From positions 6,386,001-6,450,000 of the forward strand of contig NZ_CP109442.1 of NCBI RefSeq assembly GCF_036227205.1: 64,000 bases of DNA, in the 5' to 3' direction. Below the pieces are notes generated by a model that saw nothing but the letters and a program-made list of their open reading frames with translations, was not told the DNA's origin and made no database searches. Position numbers and translations under genes: made by a program. Source of the DNA: Amycolatopsis sp. NBC_01480. Lineage in GTDB: Bacteria; Actinomycetota; Actinomycetes; Mycobacteriales; Pseudonocardiaceae. How positions within the stretch are numbered: position 1 is the first letter of the stretch; each line of letters starts with the position of its first letter. Below, in pieces: positions 9,035 through 19,848 of this stretch.

Positions 9035-9223
9035 CGGGAACCGATCAGCGGGGCCACTCGGAGTGATCGTGAGACGGTCGGGTGGCCCCGTTTCGCACTC
9101 GACAGTGGAGTTGCGTGCGCGCCGGGCTTGTGATCCGCGACGCGGGCGGCCGAGGCGAGGTGGCGCCCGTCCGTAGACTGGCTCGAACGCGGCGGAGTGA
9201 AGGGAACCAGGCGAGGTGGAGCT

Positions 9224-11146
9224 GTGACGATGCTGGACTCGGTGCACGGACCGGCCGACCTGAAGCGGCTGAGTGTCGAGGACCTCGACGAGCTGGCCGC
9301 CGAAATCAGGGATTTCCTGGTGGACAAGGTGCGGCGCTCCGGCGGCCACCTCGGCCCGAACCTCGGTGTCGTGGAGCTCACGCTCGCGCTGCACCGCGTG
9401 TTCGACTCGCCGCGGGACGCGATCGTGTGGGACGTCGGGCACCAGTCCTACGTGCACAAGATCGTGACCGGGCGGCACGGCGAGTTCGACCGGCTGCGCC
9501 AGCTCGGCGGCCCGACCGGCTACCCGTCGCGGGCCGAGAGCGAGCACGACCTGGTGGAGAACAGCCACGCGTCCACCGCGCTGTCCTATGTGGACGGCTT
9601 GGCGAAGGCCTTCGAGCTGTCCGGCGGCGAGCGGCGGCACGCGGTCGCGGTGGTCGGCGACGGCGCGCTGACCGGCGGCATGTGCTGGGAGGCGCTCAAC
9701 AACATCGCGGCCAACCGGGAGCGCCCGGTGGTGATCGTGGTCAACGACAACGGCCGGTCCTACTCGCCGACCATCGGCGGGGTCGCCGACCACCTGGCCT
9801 CGCTGCGGCTGCAGCCCGGCTACGAGCGGCTGCTCGACGGCGGCCGCGAGATCCTGCGCCACACCCCGGTGGTGGGCAAGCCGATCTACGCCGCGCTGCA
9901 CGCCGCGAAGGCCGGCCTCAAGGACGCGCTGACCCCGCAGATGATGTTCTCCGACCTGGGCCTGAAGTACCTCGGCCCGGTGGACGGGCACGACCTGGTG
10001 GCGCTGGAGAAGGCGTTCCACACCGCCCGCGCGTTCGGCGGCGCGGTGATCGTGCACGTGGTCACCGAGAAGGGCCACGGCTACGCGCCCGCGGTGAACC
10101 ACCAGGCCGACCAGATGCACCAGACCGACCCGATCGACCCGGAGACCGGCCTGCCGCCGGTGAAGGGCCCGAGCTGGACCGGGGTGTTCGGCGACGAGCT
10201 GGCGAAGATCGGCGCCGAGCGCGAGGACGTCGTCGCGATCACCGCGGCGATGCTGCGCTCCACCGGGCTGGAGAAGTTCGCCGAGCGGTTCCCGGACCGC
10301 TGGTTCGACGTCGGCATCGCCGAGCAGCACGCGGTCACCTCGGCGGCCGGGCTGGCGATGGGCGGCTACCACCCGGTGGTGGCGGTCTACTCGACCTTCC
10401 TCAACCGCGCGTTCGACCAGGTGCTGATGGACGTCGCGCTGCACCGCCAGCCGGTGACGCTGGTGCTGGACCGGGCGGGCATCACCGGGCCGGACGGGCC
10501 GAGCCACCACGGCATGTGGGACCTCTCGCTGCTGGGCATGGTGCCCGGCATGCGCGTGGCCGCGCCGCGCGACCCGGGCACCCTGCGCGAGGAGCTGCGC
10601 GAGGCGGTGTCCATTGAGGACGGTCCGAGCGCGCTGCGGTTCTCCAAGGGCTCGGTGGGCCCGGACGTGCCGGCCGTCGAGCGGATCGGCACGGTCGACG
10701 TGCTGCGCCGCCCGAGCGAGGTGTGCACGCCGGACGTGCTGCTGGTCGCCGTGGGCTCGTTCGCGAAGCTGGGCCTCGAAGCCGCCGACCGCCTGGCGGA
10801 CCAGGGCATCGGCGTGACCGTGGCCGACCCGCGCTGGGTGGTGCCGGTGCCCGCGGAGCTGGTCGCGCTGGCCGAGCAGCACAAGCTCGTGGTGACGGTG
10901 GAGGACAGCGGCCGCCACGGCGGCTTCGGCTCCGCGCTGGCGACCGTCCTGCGCGACGCCGAGTGCGACGTCCCGCTGCGTGATTTGGCGGTGCCGCAGG
11001 ACTTCCACGAGCACGGCACCCGCAACGAGGTCCTCGACCGGGTCGGCCTGACCGCCCAGGACGTGGCCCGGCGCATCACCGAATGGGCGTCCGGGCGGCT
11101 GGGCACCGACGTGGCCCCGGCGGCCGAGAAGCAGCCTCGGGCCTGA
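9224..11146 (+). CDS. dxs: 1-deoxy-D-xylulose-5-phosphate synthase
   Basis: The first enzyme of the MEP isoprenoid pathway, joining pyruvate and glyceraldehyde 3-phosphate with thiamine diphosphate. About 640 residues, the normal length. [27 protein letters not shown] and the ThDP motif GDGALTGGM with the later Asn ([11 protein letters not shown]) lie in the N-terminal domain. [11 protein letters not shown] and [15 protein letters not shown] mark the middle transketolase domain. GTG 9224 gives the family-like start MTMLDS with AGG seven bases upstream; ATG 9230 is possible. It is a single gene ending at a strong hairpin. Confidence 0.96.
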   Translation: MTMLDSVHGPADLKRLSVEDLDELAAEIRDFLVDKVRRSGGHLGPNLGVVELTLALHRVFDSPRDAIVWDVGHQSYVHKIVTGRHGEFDRLRQLGGPTGYPSRAESEHDLVENSHASTALSYVDGLAKAFELSGGERRHAVAVVGDGALTGGMCWEALNNIAANRERPVVIVVNDNGRSYSPTIGGVADHLASLRLQPGYERLLDGGREILRHTPVVGKPIYAALHAAKAGLKDALTPQMMFSDLGLKYLGPVDGHDLVALEKAFHTARAFGGAVIVHVVTEKGHGYAPAVNHQADQMHQTDPIDPETGLPPVKGPSWTGVFGDELAKIGAEREDVVAITAAMLRSTGLEKFAERFPDRWFDVGIAEQHAVTSAAGLAMGGYHPVVAVYSTFLNRAFDQVLMDVALHRQPVTLVLDRAGITGPDGPSHHGMWDLSLLGMVPGMRVAAPRDPGTLREELREAVSIEDGPSALRFSKGSVGPDVPAVERIGTVDVLRRPSEVCTPDVLLVAVGSFAKLGLEAADRLADQGIGVTVADPRWVVPVPAELVALAEQHKLVVTVEDSGRHGGFGSALATVLRDAECDVPLRDLAVPQDFHEHGTRNEVLDRVGLTAQDVARRITEWASGRLGTDVAPAAEKQPRA

Positions 11147-11148
11147 AG

Positions 11149-11202
11149 CGCCCCAATGTGGCGTTGGGTGCGTTGAGCGCACCGAACGCCACATTGGGGG
11201 CG
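11149..11202. terminator. Long hairpin between dxs and the NCS1 permease
   Basis: CGCCCCAATGTGGCG pairs with CGCCACATTGGGGGCG, and the arms continue to GGTGCG/CGCACC with one bulge and one mismatch. There is no U-tract. It sits between converging genes and probably terminates both. Confidence 0.65.
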
Positions 11203-11255
11203 CAAACCAGCCAGGGTTGGCGGACGCCAGCCGGGCGCCGCTTTGTGTTGGTGCG

Positions 11256-12701
11256 TCAGGCTTCCGCAGCCACCGCTGCGGTATCAACGCGAGCCGGACC
11301 GAACACCGCACGCGGTTCCGGGAACAGCTTGACCAGCACCGGGTAGGCCACCGCGGCCACGCCCAGGGTCACGACGAGACTGATGTCCACACCGCCCGCG
11401 ATGCCGTGCAGGGGGCCGGTGATCATCGGGGTGTTCGCGCACAGCAGGCCCAGCGCCGTGGCCGGCAGCCAGGCCGCCATCGCGCGCCAGTTGACGCCGC
11501 GGTGGAACCAGTAGCGGCCGCCGGTGCGGCCCTCGTTGAACACCTGCAGGTCGGCCGGGTCGTAATAACCGCGGCGCAGCAGGTAGCCGATCATCATGAT
11601 CACCATCCACGGCGAGGTGCACAGCACGATCAGCGTGGCGAACGCGTTGATGCTGGAGACCATGTCGAGCACGAAGTTGCCGACGAAGATGAACAGCACG
11701 CTCAGCGTCCCGATCAGCAGCGTCGCCTGCACCCGGGACAGGCGCGGGAAGATCGAGCTGAAGTCCAAACCGGTGCCGTACAACGAGGTCGTGCCCGTGG
11801 ACAGCCCGCCGACCAGCGCGACGACGATCAGCGGGATCGCGTACCAGAGCGGGGAGACCGCGGTCAGCCCGGTGACGTAGTCGGCCGGGTCGGCGACCAG
11901 CGTCGCCGTCGCGATGCCGAAGCCGAACGGCAGCAGCGTCGCCAGTTGCGCGAGGAACGGCGCGGCCAGCAGGGAACGGCGGCGGTAGCGGTCCGGGATG
12001 TAGCGCGACCAGTCGCCGAGGAAGGCGCCGAACGAGATCGGGTTGGCCATCACGGTCAGCACGGCCAGGATCCAGGTGGGCCAGAACGTGCCCAGCGCGT
12101 ACGCCCCGGTGCCGGCGAAACCCGGGTCGAACGAGCCGCCGTAGGCGAAGATCCCGAGCAGCATGATCGCCGTGCCGAGCACCACGGCGACGCGGTTGAC
12201 CAGCAGCATGAACCGGTAGCCGTAGATGCAGACCACCAGCGTGGCGACGGCGATCAGCCCGTACGCCACCGCGCGCAGCGCCGCCCCGCCGTCAAAGCCG
12301 AAAAGTCGTTGCGCCGCACCGGCGACGGCGTCGCCGCTGACCCACACGGAGATCGCGAAGAAGGTGATCGCGGTCAGCAGCGAGAGGAACGAGCCGACGC
12401 ACCGGCCGACCACGCCGAAGTGCGCGCCGGACGAAACCGCGTTGTTGGTCCGGGTCACCGGGCCGAACAACGCCATCGGCGCCAGTACCAGGCCGCCGAG
12501 CACCACGCCCACCGCGGTTGCCGCCAGCGCGGCCCAGAAGCCCAGGCCGTACGCGATCGGCAGCGTGCCGAGGATGATCGTGGCGAAGGTGTTCGCGCCG
12601 CCGAACGCCAGCCGGAACAGGTCGCGCGGGCGCGAAGTCTGCTCCGCCGGCGGGATCGGCGCGATGCCGTGCTGCTCGACCTCGGTGATCTTGTCGCTCA
12701 T
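11256..12701 (-). CDS. NCS1-family nucleobase/cytosine-type permease
   Basis: A 481-residue membrane protein with about 12 hydrophobic segments. The cytosolic lead (SRPRDLFRLAFGGANTFATIILGTLP) and the segment NPISFGAFLGDWSRYIP are characteristic of cytosine/purine-type NCS1 permeases. It is the last gene of the guanidino-compound operon, seven bases after the aldehyde dehydrogenase stop. In this setting it may import a guanidino or other nitrogen compound rather than a nucleobase. Substrate is inferred from context. Confidence 0.82.
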   Translation of the reverse strand: MSDKITEVEQHGIAPIPPAEQTSRPRDLFRLAFGGANTFATIILGTLPIAYGLGFWAALAATAVGVVLGGLVLAPMALFGPVTRTNNAVSSGAHFGVVGRCVGSFLSLLTAITFFAISVWVSGDAVAGAAQRLFGFDGGAALRAVAYGLIAVATLVVCIYGYRFMLLVNRVAVVLGTAIMLLGIFAYGGSFDPGFAGTGAYALGTFWPTWILAVLTVMANPISFGAFLGDWSRYIPDRYRRRSLLAAPFLAQLATLLPFGFGIATATLVADPADYVTGLTAVSPLWYAIPLIVVALVGGLSTGTTSLYGTGLDFSSIFPRLSRVQATLLIGTLSVLFIFVGNFVLDMVSSINAFATLIVLCTSPWMVIMMIGYLLRRGYYDPADLQVFNEGRTGGRYWFHRGVNWRAMAAWLPATALGLLCANTPMITGPLHGIAGGVDISLVVTLGVAAVAYPVLVKLFPEPRAVFGPARVDTAAVAAEA

Positions 12702-12708
12702 CGGCCCC

Positions 12709-14106
12709 TCACTCGAAGCGGGTCATCACATGCTTGACGCGGGTGTACTCGGCGAACGCGTAGGCCGAGAGGTCCTTGCCGTGGCCGGAATGGCCGAAGC
12801 CGCCGTGCGGCATCTCCGCCACCAGCGGCCCGTGGGTGTTCACCCAGACACAGCCGAAGTCCAGGTCCCGCGAAAGCCGGGCGGCGCGGCCGAGGTCGTG
12901 CGTCCAGACCGAGGAGGCCAGCCCGTACGGCACGCCGTTCGCCAGCTCCACCGCGTGCTCCTCGTCGGTGAACGGCTGGACGGTGACCACCGGCGCGAAG
13001 ACCTCTTCCTGCACGATCTCGTCGTCCTGGCGCAGCCCGGAGACCACCGTCGGCGCGAAGTGGAAGCCGGGGCCGGGCGCGGTGCCGCCGGTCTCGACCC
13101 GCGCATGGGCGGGCAGCCGGTCGACCAGGCCGAGCACCCGGTCGAGCTGCGCGCGGCTGTTCAGCGGGCCGTAGTCCACGCCGGGGCGGGCCGCCGCGGC
13201 CGCTTTGACCAGCTCGGTGACGAACTCGTCGTGCACGCTCTCGTGCACCAGCACCCGGCTGCCCGCGGTGCAGTCCTGACCGGCGTTGTAGGACGCGGCG
13301 CCGAAGACGTCCGCCGCGGTCGAGGCCAGGTCGACGTCGCCGAACACCAGCAGGGGAGCGTTGCCGCCGAGTTCCAGGTGCGTGCGCTTGAGGTCGGCCG
13401 CCGCGACGGTCGCCACGTCGATCCCGGCCCGCGTCGAACCGGTGATGGAGACCAGCTCGGTGAGCGGGTGCGCCACGAGCGCGCGGCCGGTTTCCCGGTC
13501 GCCGCACAGCACGTTGAACACGCCCGCGGGCAGGAATTCCGCGGCCACCTGAGCGAGCAGCACAGCCGTGGACGGCGTGGTCTCGGCGGGCTTGAGCACC
13601 ACGGTGTTCCCGGCGGCCAGCGCCGGCGCGATCTTCCAGACGCCCATCATCAGCGGGTAGTTCCACGGCGCGATCTGCGCGCACACGCCGACCGGCTCGC
13701 GGCGGATCACCGAGGTGTGGCCAGGCGTGTACTCACCGGCCGCGGTGCCCTCCAGCTGACGCGCGGCGCCTGCGAAGAACCGCAGCGCGCTCACGCACTC
13801 CGGGATCTCCTCGTCCAGCACGACGGCGCGGATCTTGCCGGTCTCGCGGACTTCCGCGTCCGCGAATTCTTCGGCGCGGGCCTCCACCGCGTCGGCGATC
13901 TTCAGCAGCGCGTGCTGCCGCTGCGCCGGGGTGCTCCGGCGCCAGGTCTTGAACGCGCGGGCCGCGGCCGTCATCGCCGCGTCCACTTCGGACTGACCGG
14001 AGCAGACGCTGGTGCCGAAGACCGTGCCGGTGGCCGGATCGGTCAGCTCCAGGGATCCTTCGGCCGGGGCCGAAGCGCCGTCGACGAAGTTGAGGACGTG
14101 GGTCAC
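12709..14106 (-). CDS. Aldehyde dehydrogenase, probable 4-guanidinobutyraldehyde/aminobutyraldehyde type
   Basis: A 465-residue aldehyde dehydrogenase with N149 (PWNYPLMM), general base E245 (LELGGNAP) and nucleophile C279 (GQDCTAGS). LELGGNAP and GQDCTA are common in gamma-aminobutyraldehyde-type enzymes. GTG 14106 overlaps the upstream ThDP-enzyme stop (GTGA), which fixes the start and shows coupling. Placed between a ThDP decarboxylase and a ureohydrolase, it would oxidise 4-guanidinobutyraldehyde to 4-guanidinobutyrate, as KauB does in Pseudomonas. Confidence 0.8.
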   Translation of the reverse strand: MTHVLNFVDGASAPAEGSLELTDPATGTVFGTSVCSGQSEVDAAMTAAARAFKTWRRSTPAQRQHALLKIADAVEARAEEFADAEVRETGKIRAVVLDEEIPECVSALRFFAGAARQLEGTAAGEYTPGHTSVIRREPVGVCAQIAPWNYPLMMGVWKIAPALAAGNTVVLKPAETTPSTAVLLAQVAAEFLPAGVFNVLCGDRETGRALVAHPLTELVSITGSTRAGIDVATVAAADLKRTHLELGGNAPLLVFGDVDLASTAADVFGAASYNAGQDCTAGSRVLVHESVHDEFVTELVKAAAAARPGVDYGPLNSRAQLDRVLGLVDRLPAHARVETGGTAPGPGFHFAPTVVSGLRQDDEIVQEEVFAPVVTVQPFTDEEHAVELANGVPYGLASSVWTHDLGRAARLSRDLDFGCVWVNTHGPLVAEMPHGGFGHSGHGKDLSAYAFAEYTRVKHVMTRFE

Positions 14107-15746
14107 CGCTGCTCCAGGTGGGTCGGGGCGAACATCTTCAGCACGGCCGGCAGCACGACCACGGACGGGCCCGGGGTCCGCAGCGCCGCCGCCAGGTCCG
14201 CGCCGACGGTGTCCAATGAGGACAGCTGTGCGGGCACGCCGAAGGACTCCGCCAGCGCGACGAAGTCCGGCCGCGGCAGCTCGGTCGCGGTGGTCCGGCC
14301 GAACGTGTCGGTCAGGTACTCGCGGAGGATGCCGTAACCGCCGTCGTCGACCACGAGCCAGGTGACGTCGAGGCCGTGCTGCACGGCGGTGGCCAGCTCG
14401 GCGAGGCCGTACATCGCGCCGCCGTCGCCGGAGACGCCCAGCGCGGGGATCCCGGTCGCGGCGGCGCCGAGCGCGCCCGGCAGGCCGTAACCCAGGCCGC
14501 CGGCGCCCTGCGCGGTGTGGATCGGCGCGCCGTCCGGATTCCACACCGACCACGCCCAGTACGCGGCGATCGTCATGTCCCAGAACGTCTGCGTGCCGGG
14601 CGGCAGCGCGGCGCGGATGTCGTCCACCAGCTTGCGCTCGGCCGTCAGCGGTTGGCTGTCCAAACGCGACTCGACGCGGGCCAGCAACTCCTTGACCGCG
14701 GCCTCGGCCCGGCCGTCGGAACGCCGCATCGGCACCTGCTCCAGCAGCGCTTGCAGGGTGAGCCGGACGTCGGCGTGCAGGCCGAGCGCGGGGTAGTTCG
14801 ACTCCAGCTTGCCCAGGTCGGCCTCGACCTGGACCAGCCGTCCGCGCGGGGCGAACTCGCGGTAGTTGCTGGACAGCTCGCCGAGGCCGGAGCCCAGCAC
14901 CAGCAGTACGTCAGCGTCGGCGAGGAACTCCGTGGTGTGCCAGTCCTCCAGCCAGGATCGGCCGGAAAGCTCGTGGTCCCAAGGGAAAACGCCCTTGCCG
15001 CCGAACGTCGACACCACCGGCGCGCGCAACGCTTCCGCGAGCGCCTTCAGCTCGGCGTGCGCGCCGGAGCGCAGCGCGCCACCGCCGGCGAGGATCACCG
15101 GGTTCTCCGCCCCGGCAAGCAGCTTCGCCGCCTCGTCCACCAGCTCCGGCAACGGCTCCAGCGGCGCCTGCGCGGCGGTCACGGACGTCAGCGGAGGCAG
15201 CGAAACCGGCTGCAGCAACACGTCCTGCGGGATCTCCACCCACACCGGCCCGTACGGCGCGGTCGCGGCCGACGCCCAAGCCTCGCGCAGCGCCGTCGGG
15301 ATCTGGCTCGCCGCGCGGACCACGTGCACGGACTTCACCACGTCGCGGAAGCTCGCCTGCTGGTCGGGCAGCTCGTGCAGGTAGCCGTGCCGACCGCCGC
15401 CGAGCCCGGCGACCGGGATCTGGCTGGAGATCCCCAGCACCGGCACGGACGCCGCGCGCGATTCCTGTAGCGAGGCCAAAGTGAGCAGCGCGCCCGGGCC
15501 GGTGGAGACGACCATCGGCGTCACCGGCACCGGGCCGTCCGGGTCGGCCGCGAGCCGCGCGCGGGCGTGCCCGTCCGCGGCGAAGGCCAGGTTGTTCTCC
15601 ACGCGCGAGCTGACCACCCGCACGTCGTCCGCGCGCCGCAGCGCCTCGAACAGGCCCAGTGCGTGCTGCCCGGGCAGGCCGAACACCGTGTCCGCGCCGA
15701 GCGCGCGCAGCGTCTCGACGACGACGTCACCACCGATGCGGGTCAT
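14103..15746 (-). CDS. ThDP-dependent enzyme, candidate 2-ketoarginine decarboxylase (AruI-like)
   Basis: A 547-residue three-domain ThDP enzyme of the acetolactate synthase/decarboxylase superfamily. E50 in [13 protein letters not shown] is the cofactor-activating Glu. The pyrophosphate motif begins GDG at 440; the residue 27 positions after its Asp, usually Asn, is Asp468 here (VVDDGGYG). Neighbours are a guanidinobutyraldehyde-type dehydrogenase and a ureohydrolase, so decarboxylation of 2-ketoarginine to 4-guanidinobutyraldehyde is the best-fitting job. Acetolactate synthase is unlikely because no small subunit or ilvC is nearby. Its start overlaps the ureohydrolase stop (ATGA). Confidence 0.6.
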   Translation of the reverse strand: MTRIGGDVVVETLRALGADTVFGLPGQHALGLFEALRRADDVRVVSSRVENNLAFAADGHARARLAADPDGPVPVTPMVVSTGPGALLTLASLQESRAASVPVLGISSQIPVAGLGGGRHGYLHELPDQQASFRDVVKSVHVVRAASQIPTALREAWASAATAPYGPVWVEIPQDVLLQPVSLPPLTSVTAAQAPLEPLPELVDEAAKLLAGAENPVILAGGGALRSGAHAELKALAEALRAPVVSTFGGKGVFPWDHELSGRSWLEDWHTTEFLADADVLLVLGSGLGELSSNYREFAPRGRLVQVEADLGKLESNYPALGLHADVRLTLQALLEQVPMRRSDGRAEAAVKELLARVESRLDSQPLTAERKLVDDIRAALPPGTQTFWDMTIAAYWAWSVWNPDGAPIHTAQGAGGLGYGLPGALGAAATGIPALGVSGDGGAMYGLAELATAVQHGLDVTWLVVDDGGYGILREYLTDTFGRTTATELPRPDFVALAESFGVPAQLSSLDTVGADLAAALRTPGPSVVVLPAVLKMFAPTHLEQR

Positions 15747-16696
15747 TCGCCCTTCCTCAACGCCAGCAGGCTGACCAGGTCGTAGGCCACGTGCGAGGCC
15801 GCGACGGCGGTGATGTCGGCGTGGTCGTAGGCCGGGGCCAGCTCGACCACGTCGGCGCCGATCAGGTTCGCGTCGCGCAGCCCGCGCAGGATCTCCAGCA
15901 GCTCACGGCTGGTCAGGCCGCCCGCCTCGGGCGTGCCGGTGCCGGGCGCGTGCGCGGGGTCGAGCACGTCGATGTCCACCGAGACGTACAGTGGCCGGTC
16001 GCCGATCCGCTGGCGCAGCGCGTCGACCGTCTCGTCGACGCCGCGGCGCATCACGTCGCCGGAGGTGACGATGCCGAAGCCGAGCCGGCGGTCCTCTTCG
16101 AGGTCGCGCTTGCCGTACAGCGGCCCGCGCGTGCCGACGTGCGACAGCGCGCTCGTGTCGAGGATGCCTTCCTCGGCGGCGCGGCGGAACGGCGTCCCGT
16201 GCGTGTAGGGCTCGCCGAAGTAGGTGTCCCAGGTGTCGAGGTGCGCGTCGAAGTGAAGCAGCGCAACGGGTCCGTGCTTCTTCGCGGCCGCGCGCAGCAG
16301 CGGCAGGGCGATCGTGTGGTCGCCGCCGACGGTCACCAGCCGGGTGCCGTTCGCCGTCAGCGCCTCGGCTTCCTGCTGCAGCGTCTCGATCGCCTCACCG
16401 ACGTGGAACGGGTTCACGGCGATGTCGCCCGCGTCAACCACCTGCTTCTCGGCAAAGGGGGACACGTCGAGCGCCGGGTGGTACGGCCGGAGCAGCCGGC
16501 TGGCCTCGCGCACGGCCGCCGGGCCGAAGCGGGCGCCCGGCCGGTACGAAACCCCGGAGTCGAACGGCACGCCGACCACGGCGACGTCGGCGTGCTCCAC
16601 CTCGTCGATCCGCGGCAGCCTCGCGAAGGTGGCGAAACCGGCGAAGCGGGGGACCCGCGACGAGTCGAGCGGTCCGATCGGGGGCTGGTCAGTCAC
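15743..16696 (-). CDS. Ureohydrolase, probable guanidinobutyrase (agmatinase family)
   Basis: A 317-residue binuclear manganese hydrolase of the arginase/agmatinase family. Metal ligands are all present: GGDHT (H127), FDAHLDTWD (D150, H152, D154) and SVDIDVLDP (D241, D243). [10 protein letters not shown] is the usual substrate-loop region. The family splits guanidino compounds into urea and an amine. With a ThDP decarboxylase and aldehyde dehydrogenase encoded next to it, 4-guanidinobutyrate (giving GABA and urea) is likelier than agmatine. Overlaps the downstream gene by 4 bp. Confidence 0.85.
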   Translation of the reverse strand: MTDQPPIGPLDSSRVPRFAGFATFARLPRIDEVEHADVAVVGVPFDSGVSYRPGARFGPAAVREASRLLRPYHPALDVSPFAEKQVVDAGDIAVNPFHVGEAIETLQQEAEALTANGTRLVTVGGDHTIALPLLRAAAKKHGPVALLHFDAHLDTWDTYFGEPYTHGTPFRRAAEEGILDTSALSHVGTRGPLYGKRDLEEDRRLGFGIVTSGDVMRRGVDETVDALRQRIGDRPLYVSVDIDVLDPAHAPGTGTPEAGGLTSRELLEILRGLRDANLIGADVVELAPAYDHADITAVAASHVAYDLVSLLALRKGE

Positions 16697-16742
16697 TGCG
16701 GTGTACTCCTGATTCTGGTGATTCCTGGTGCCGGGGTGGGGT

Positions 16743-18197
16743 TCAGGCTTCGACGGCCGTGGCGGTGGCCTCGGCTGCCTTCTCCTCTTCGGCGGCCGCG
16801 GAGCCGTTCAGGCGCCGCGTCCAGACCGACAGGATGCTTTCGGGGGTGCGCGGGGTCGCGAGGCTGACGCCGACGTAGACGACCAGGCTCGCGCCGAGGC
16901 CCCAGTAGATCGGGCTGTTGGCGGCGACCCCGTCGATGATCATGAACGCGACCACGGAGACGGTCCCGGCGACCATCGAGGCGTACGCGCCCTGGCGGGT
17001 GCCGCGCCGCCAGAACAGCGCGCCGAGGATCGCCACCAGCAGGCCGCCGACGAGGATGTCGTAGGCGATGGTCAGGGCGTTCACCACGTCGTCCACCATC
17101 ATCGCGATGCCGATCGCGAGGATGCCGAGCACCAGCGTGGTGATCCGGTTGCGCAGCACCTCGCCCGCCTTCAGCCCGACCTTGCGGAACAGGTCGGACG
17201 TCGTGGTGGTGGCGCAGGCGATCAGCGCGCCGCTGGAGGTGGACATCAGCGCGGACAGCGCGGCGGCCAGCACCAGCCCGCGCACGCCGGTGGGCAGCAG
17301 CCGCTCGGCGATGGTGGCGAAGGCGTCCTGCGCGCTCCCGATGTCCGGGTACAGCACCTTCGCCGCGGTGCCGATGAGCGCGCCGGCCACGCCGTAGACC
17401 AGGCAGTAGACGCCCGAGATGATGCCGCCGCCGGTGGCCACCTTCGGCGTGCGCGCGGTGAACACGCGCTGCCAGATGTCCTGGCCGATGAGCAGGCCGA
17501 AGGTGTAGATCAGGAAGTAGGTGAAGATCGTCTGCCCGCCGATGGCGGTGAACTCGAAGTAGGTCGCGTCGAGCTTGGCCGCCATGCCGTCGAAGCCGCC
17601 CGCGGAGGTGATCGCGATCGGCAGCAGCACGAACAGGATGCCGATCGTCTTGATCACGAACTGCGCGATGTCGGTGAGCGTGATGGACCACATGCCGCCG
17701 AGCACCGAGTAGAGCACCACGATCGAGCCGCCGATGGCGATGCCCGCCCAGCTCGGGATCGAGAACAGCACCTTGAAGATCGAGGCGAACGCCAGCGTCG
17801 AGGTGACCGTGAGCATCAGCGTGTAGCCCCACATGACCACCCCCGACACGGCGCTGGTGCGGCCGCCGTAACGCAGGTCGAGCATCTCGCCGACGGTGTA
17901 CACGCGCAGCTTCACCAGCCGCCGCGCGAACACCGCGTGCAGCACCAGGATGCCGGCGCCGATGGCGATCACCAGCCACGCGCCGGAGATGCCGTAGGTG
18001 TAGCCGAGCTTCACGCCGCCGACGGTGGACGCGCCGCCCAGCACCACGGCCGACATCGTGCCGGAGTACATGAACCAGCCCAGCCGCCGTCCCGCCACCA
18101 GGTAGTCGGACTTGGTCTTCGCCAGCCGGAGCCCGATCCAGCCGACGCCGATCATGCCCGCGATGTACAGCGCGATCACCGCGTAGTCGCCGCCCAC
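16743..18197 (-). CDS. Sodium:solute symporter (SSS family)
   Basis: A polytopic protein of about 484 residues with some 13 hydrophobic segments. [22 protein letters not shown] and [23 protein letters not shown] are hallmark SSS regions. GTG 18197 is preferred over ATG 18251 because GAGGAG lies six bases upstream and it leaves about 100 bp for the divergent promoter region; the extra N-terminus would be acidic and non-conserved. It leads the guanidino operon and likely imports its substrate (arginine-like or guanidino compound). Confidence 0.82.
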   Translation of the reverse strand: MGGDYAVIALYIAGMIGVGWIGLRLAKTKSDYLVAGRRLGWFMYSGTMSAVVLGGASTVGGVKLGYTYGISGAWLVIAIGAGILVLHAVFARRLVKLRVYTVGEMLDLRYGGRTSAVSGVVMWGYTLMLTVTSTLAFASIFKVLFSIPSWAGIAIGGSIVVLYSVLGGMWSITLTDIAQFVIKTIGILFVLLPIAITSAGGFDGMAAKLDATYFEFTAIGGQTIFTYFLIYTFGLLIGQDIWQRVFTARTPKVATGGGIISGVYCLVYGVAGALIGTAAKVLYPDIGSAQDAFATIAERLLPTGVRGLVLAAALSALMSTSSGALIACATTTTSDLFRKVGLKAGEVLRNRITTLVLGILAIGIAMMVDDVVNALTIAYDILVGGLLVAILGALFWRRGTRQGAYASMVAGTVSVVAFMIIDGVAANSPIYWGLGASLVVYVGVSLATPRTPESILSVWTRRLNGSAAAEEEKAAEATATAVEA

Positions 18198-18301
18198 GGT
18201 GTCCTCCTCGTCTTCGGCCGGTGTTCCGGTCACCGTAGGTTCGCCCGGCACCGCTGCGGCATGGGACGATCTGTCCAGGAATCTTCGAAGGCCAGGATGA
18301 A

Positions 18302-19795
18302 ATGACCCGTAACCTCGATCTGTCGACCGCTGAGGTGAATGTCCCGTTACGGGCCGTTGTCGGCAACCCGGAGCTGGGACTCGACGTGATCCCCGAGACG
18401 CTGCGGCCGGGCGCGCTCGACGAGCCGGTGCGGTGGGCGCACGTCAGCGAGCTGGACGACCCCGCGCCGTACCTGCTCGGCGCCGAGCTGGTGCTCACCG
18501 CGGGGGTGAACCTGCCGCGCGAGCCGCCGCAGGCCGAGCGGTACGTCCGCCGGCTGCGCGACGCGGGCGTGACGGCGCTCGGTTTCGGCTTGACCCCAAC
18601 GATGTACGAGACTTTGCCGGAGCCGTTGCGCGCGGCGTGCGCTCGGCACGGGCTGCCGCTGCTGGTGGTCCCGCCGCGGACGCCGTTCCTCGCGATCAGC
18701 CGCGCGGTGGCCGTCGCGCTCGCCGAAGCGGGCCAGCGCGAGCGGCGGCGGGTGGCGGTCGCGCGTGAGGCGCTGACACGCGCGGCGGGCAGCGGCCTCG
18801 GCGAGCTGGTGACGGCGCTGGGCGAACGGCTGCACGGCTGGGCGGCGCTGATCGGCGCGGCCGACGCACTGGTCGCCGGGCACAACGCGCCCCAGCCGTT
18901 GCCGCCGGAGGTCCGCGAGCTGCTCGAGACCGTGCGCGCGGGCAGCGGCATCCGCAGCGCGACCACGGAGCTGCCGGACGGCACGTACGTCGTCGCGCAG
19001 CCGGTGTACCCGCAGGCCACCGCCGCGAACCTGCTGGTGCTGGGCCGTCGGCAGCGGTTCGACGGCGGCGATCGCGCGATCCTCGCCGTCGGCGCCGCGC
19101 TGCTCGGGCTGGTCGGCCGGGCCGGCTCGGACGCCGCGGAGCTGGGCGCGGCGGCCACCGGCCTGCTGCTCGGCCAGGGCGGCGCGGACACGCTGGCGAA
19201 GCTGGTGGGCGGCGCGGAATACCGGCTCATCGCGGGCGTGGCGTACCGGCGCGGACCGGACGAGCCGGCCCGGCGGCACGACTGGCTGCGCGCCCGGCTG
19301 GACACCCCGCTGGTGCAGGTGCGGCCGGGCCCGCGGTTCCTCGCGATCGCCGGCACGGAGCCCGCGGACCTCGGCGGGCTGCGCGAGCACGGCTGGCTCG
19401 CCGTCGCCGGGTCGCCCGTCACCGAAGCCTCGTTGCTGCCCGGCGCTGTCGCGGAGGCCGAGCTGCTGCTGGCCCGGGCGCGGGCGCTGGAACGCCCGGT
19501 GGTGGCGGACGCGCCGGACTTCGACGCGCTCGTCGCCCCGGACGCGGCGGGCGCGTTCGCCGCGCGAATGCTGGCCCCGCTGCACGAACTGGACCGCGCG
19601 CACGACCGCCAGCTGGTCCCGACCCTGCGCGCCTGGCTCGCCCACCACGGCGGCTGGGACCGCACCGCGGCCGAGCTCGGTGTGCACCGCAACAGCGTCC
19701 GGCACCGGATCGGGCAGGCCGAGCGGGTGCTGGGCGCCGACCTCGCCGACCCGGAAACCCGGATGCGGCTGTGGTTCGCGCTGCGCTGGAGCTGA
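18302..19795 (+). CDS. PucR-family transcriptional regulator of the guanidino operon
   Basis: A 497-residue regulator. The N-terminal PucR-like domain includes GALDEPVRWAHVSELDDPAPYLLGAELVLT and a second conserved block GLPLLVVPPRTPFLAISRAVA. The C-terminal PucR helix-turn-helix (WDRTAAELGVHRNSVRHRI, about residues 448-466) is complete. The gene is divergent from the SSS-ureohydrolase-ThDP-dehydrogenase-NCS1 operon. PucR proteins typically activate nitrogen-compound catabolism when a degradable substrate is present, which fits this placement. Confidence 0.88.
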   Translation: MTRNLDLSTAEVNVPLRAVVGNPELGLDVIPETLRPGALDEPVRWAHVSELDDPAPYLLGAELVLTAGVNLPREPPQAERYVRRLRDAGVTALGFGLTPTMYETLPEPLRAACARHGLPLLVVPPRTPFLAISRAVAVALAEAGQRERRRVAVAREALTRAAGSGLGELVTALGERLHGWAALIGAADALVAGHNAPQPLPPEVRELLETVRAGSGIRSATTELPDGTYVVAQPVYPQATAANLLVLGRRQRFDGGDRAILAVGAALLGLVGRAGSDAAELGAAATGLLLGQGGADTLAKLVGGAEYRLIAGVAYRRGPDEPARRHDWLRARLDTPLVQVRPGPRFLAIAGTEPADLGGLREHGWLAVAGSPVTEASLLPGAVAEAELLLARARALERPVVADAPDFDALVAPDAAGAFAARMLAPLHELDRAHDRQLVPTLRAWLAHHGGWDRTAAELGVHRNSVRHRIGQAERVLGADLADPETRMRLWFALRWS

Positions 19796-19802
19796 GTGTC
19801 CA

Positions 19803-19827
19803 TTCAGGTCTCTCAGGCGCTCTCAGG
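19803..19827 (+). promoter_or_regulatory. Direct repeats upstream of the response regulator
   Basis: TTCAGG (19803-19808), TCTCAGG (19811-19817) and TCTCAGG (19821-19827) repeat every 9-10 bp just ahead of the response-regulator start at 19849. OmpR/PhoB-type regulators bind such tandem direct repeats, so this is a candidate autoregulatory site. Confidence 0.45.
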
Positions 19828-19848
19828 AAACTGTGGGATTGTGGTGTC

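Noticed and set aside
7511..11311. A 1266-residue reverse frame opposite the peptidase and dxs
   Set aside because: A shadow of GC-rich coding on the other strand; dxs and the peptidase explain the region.
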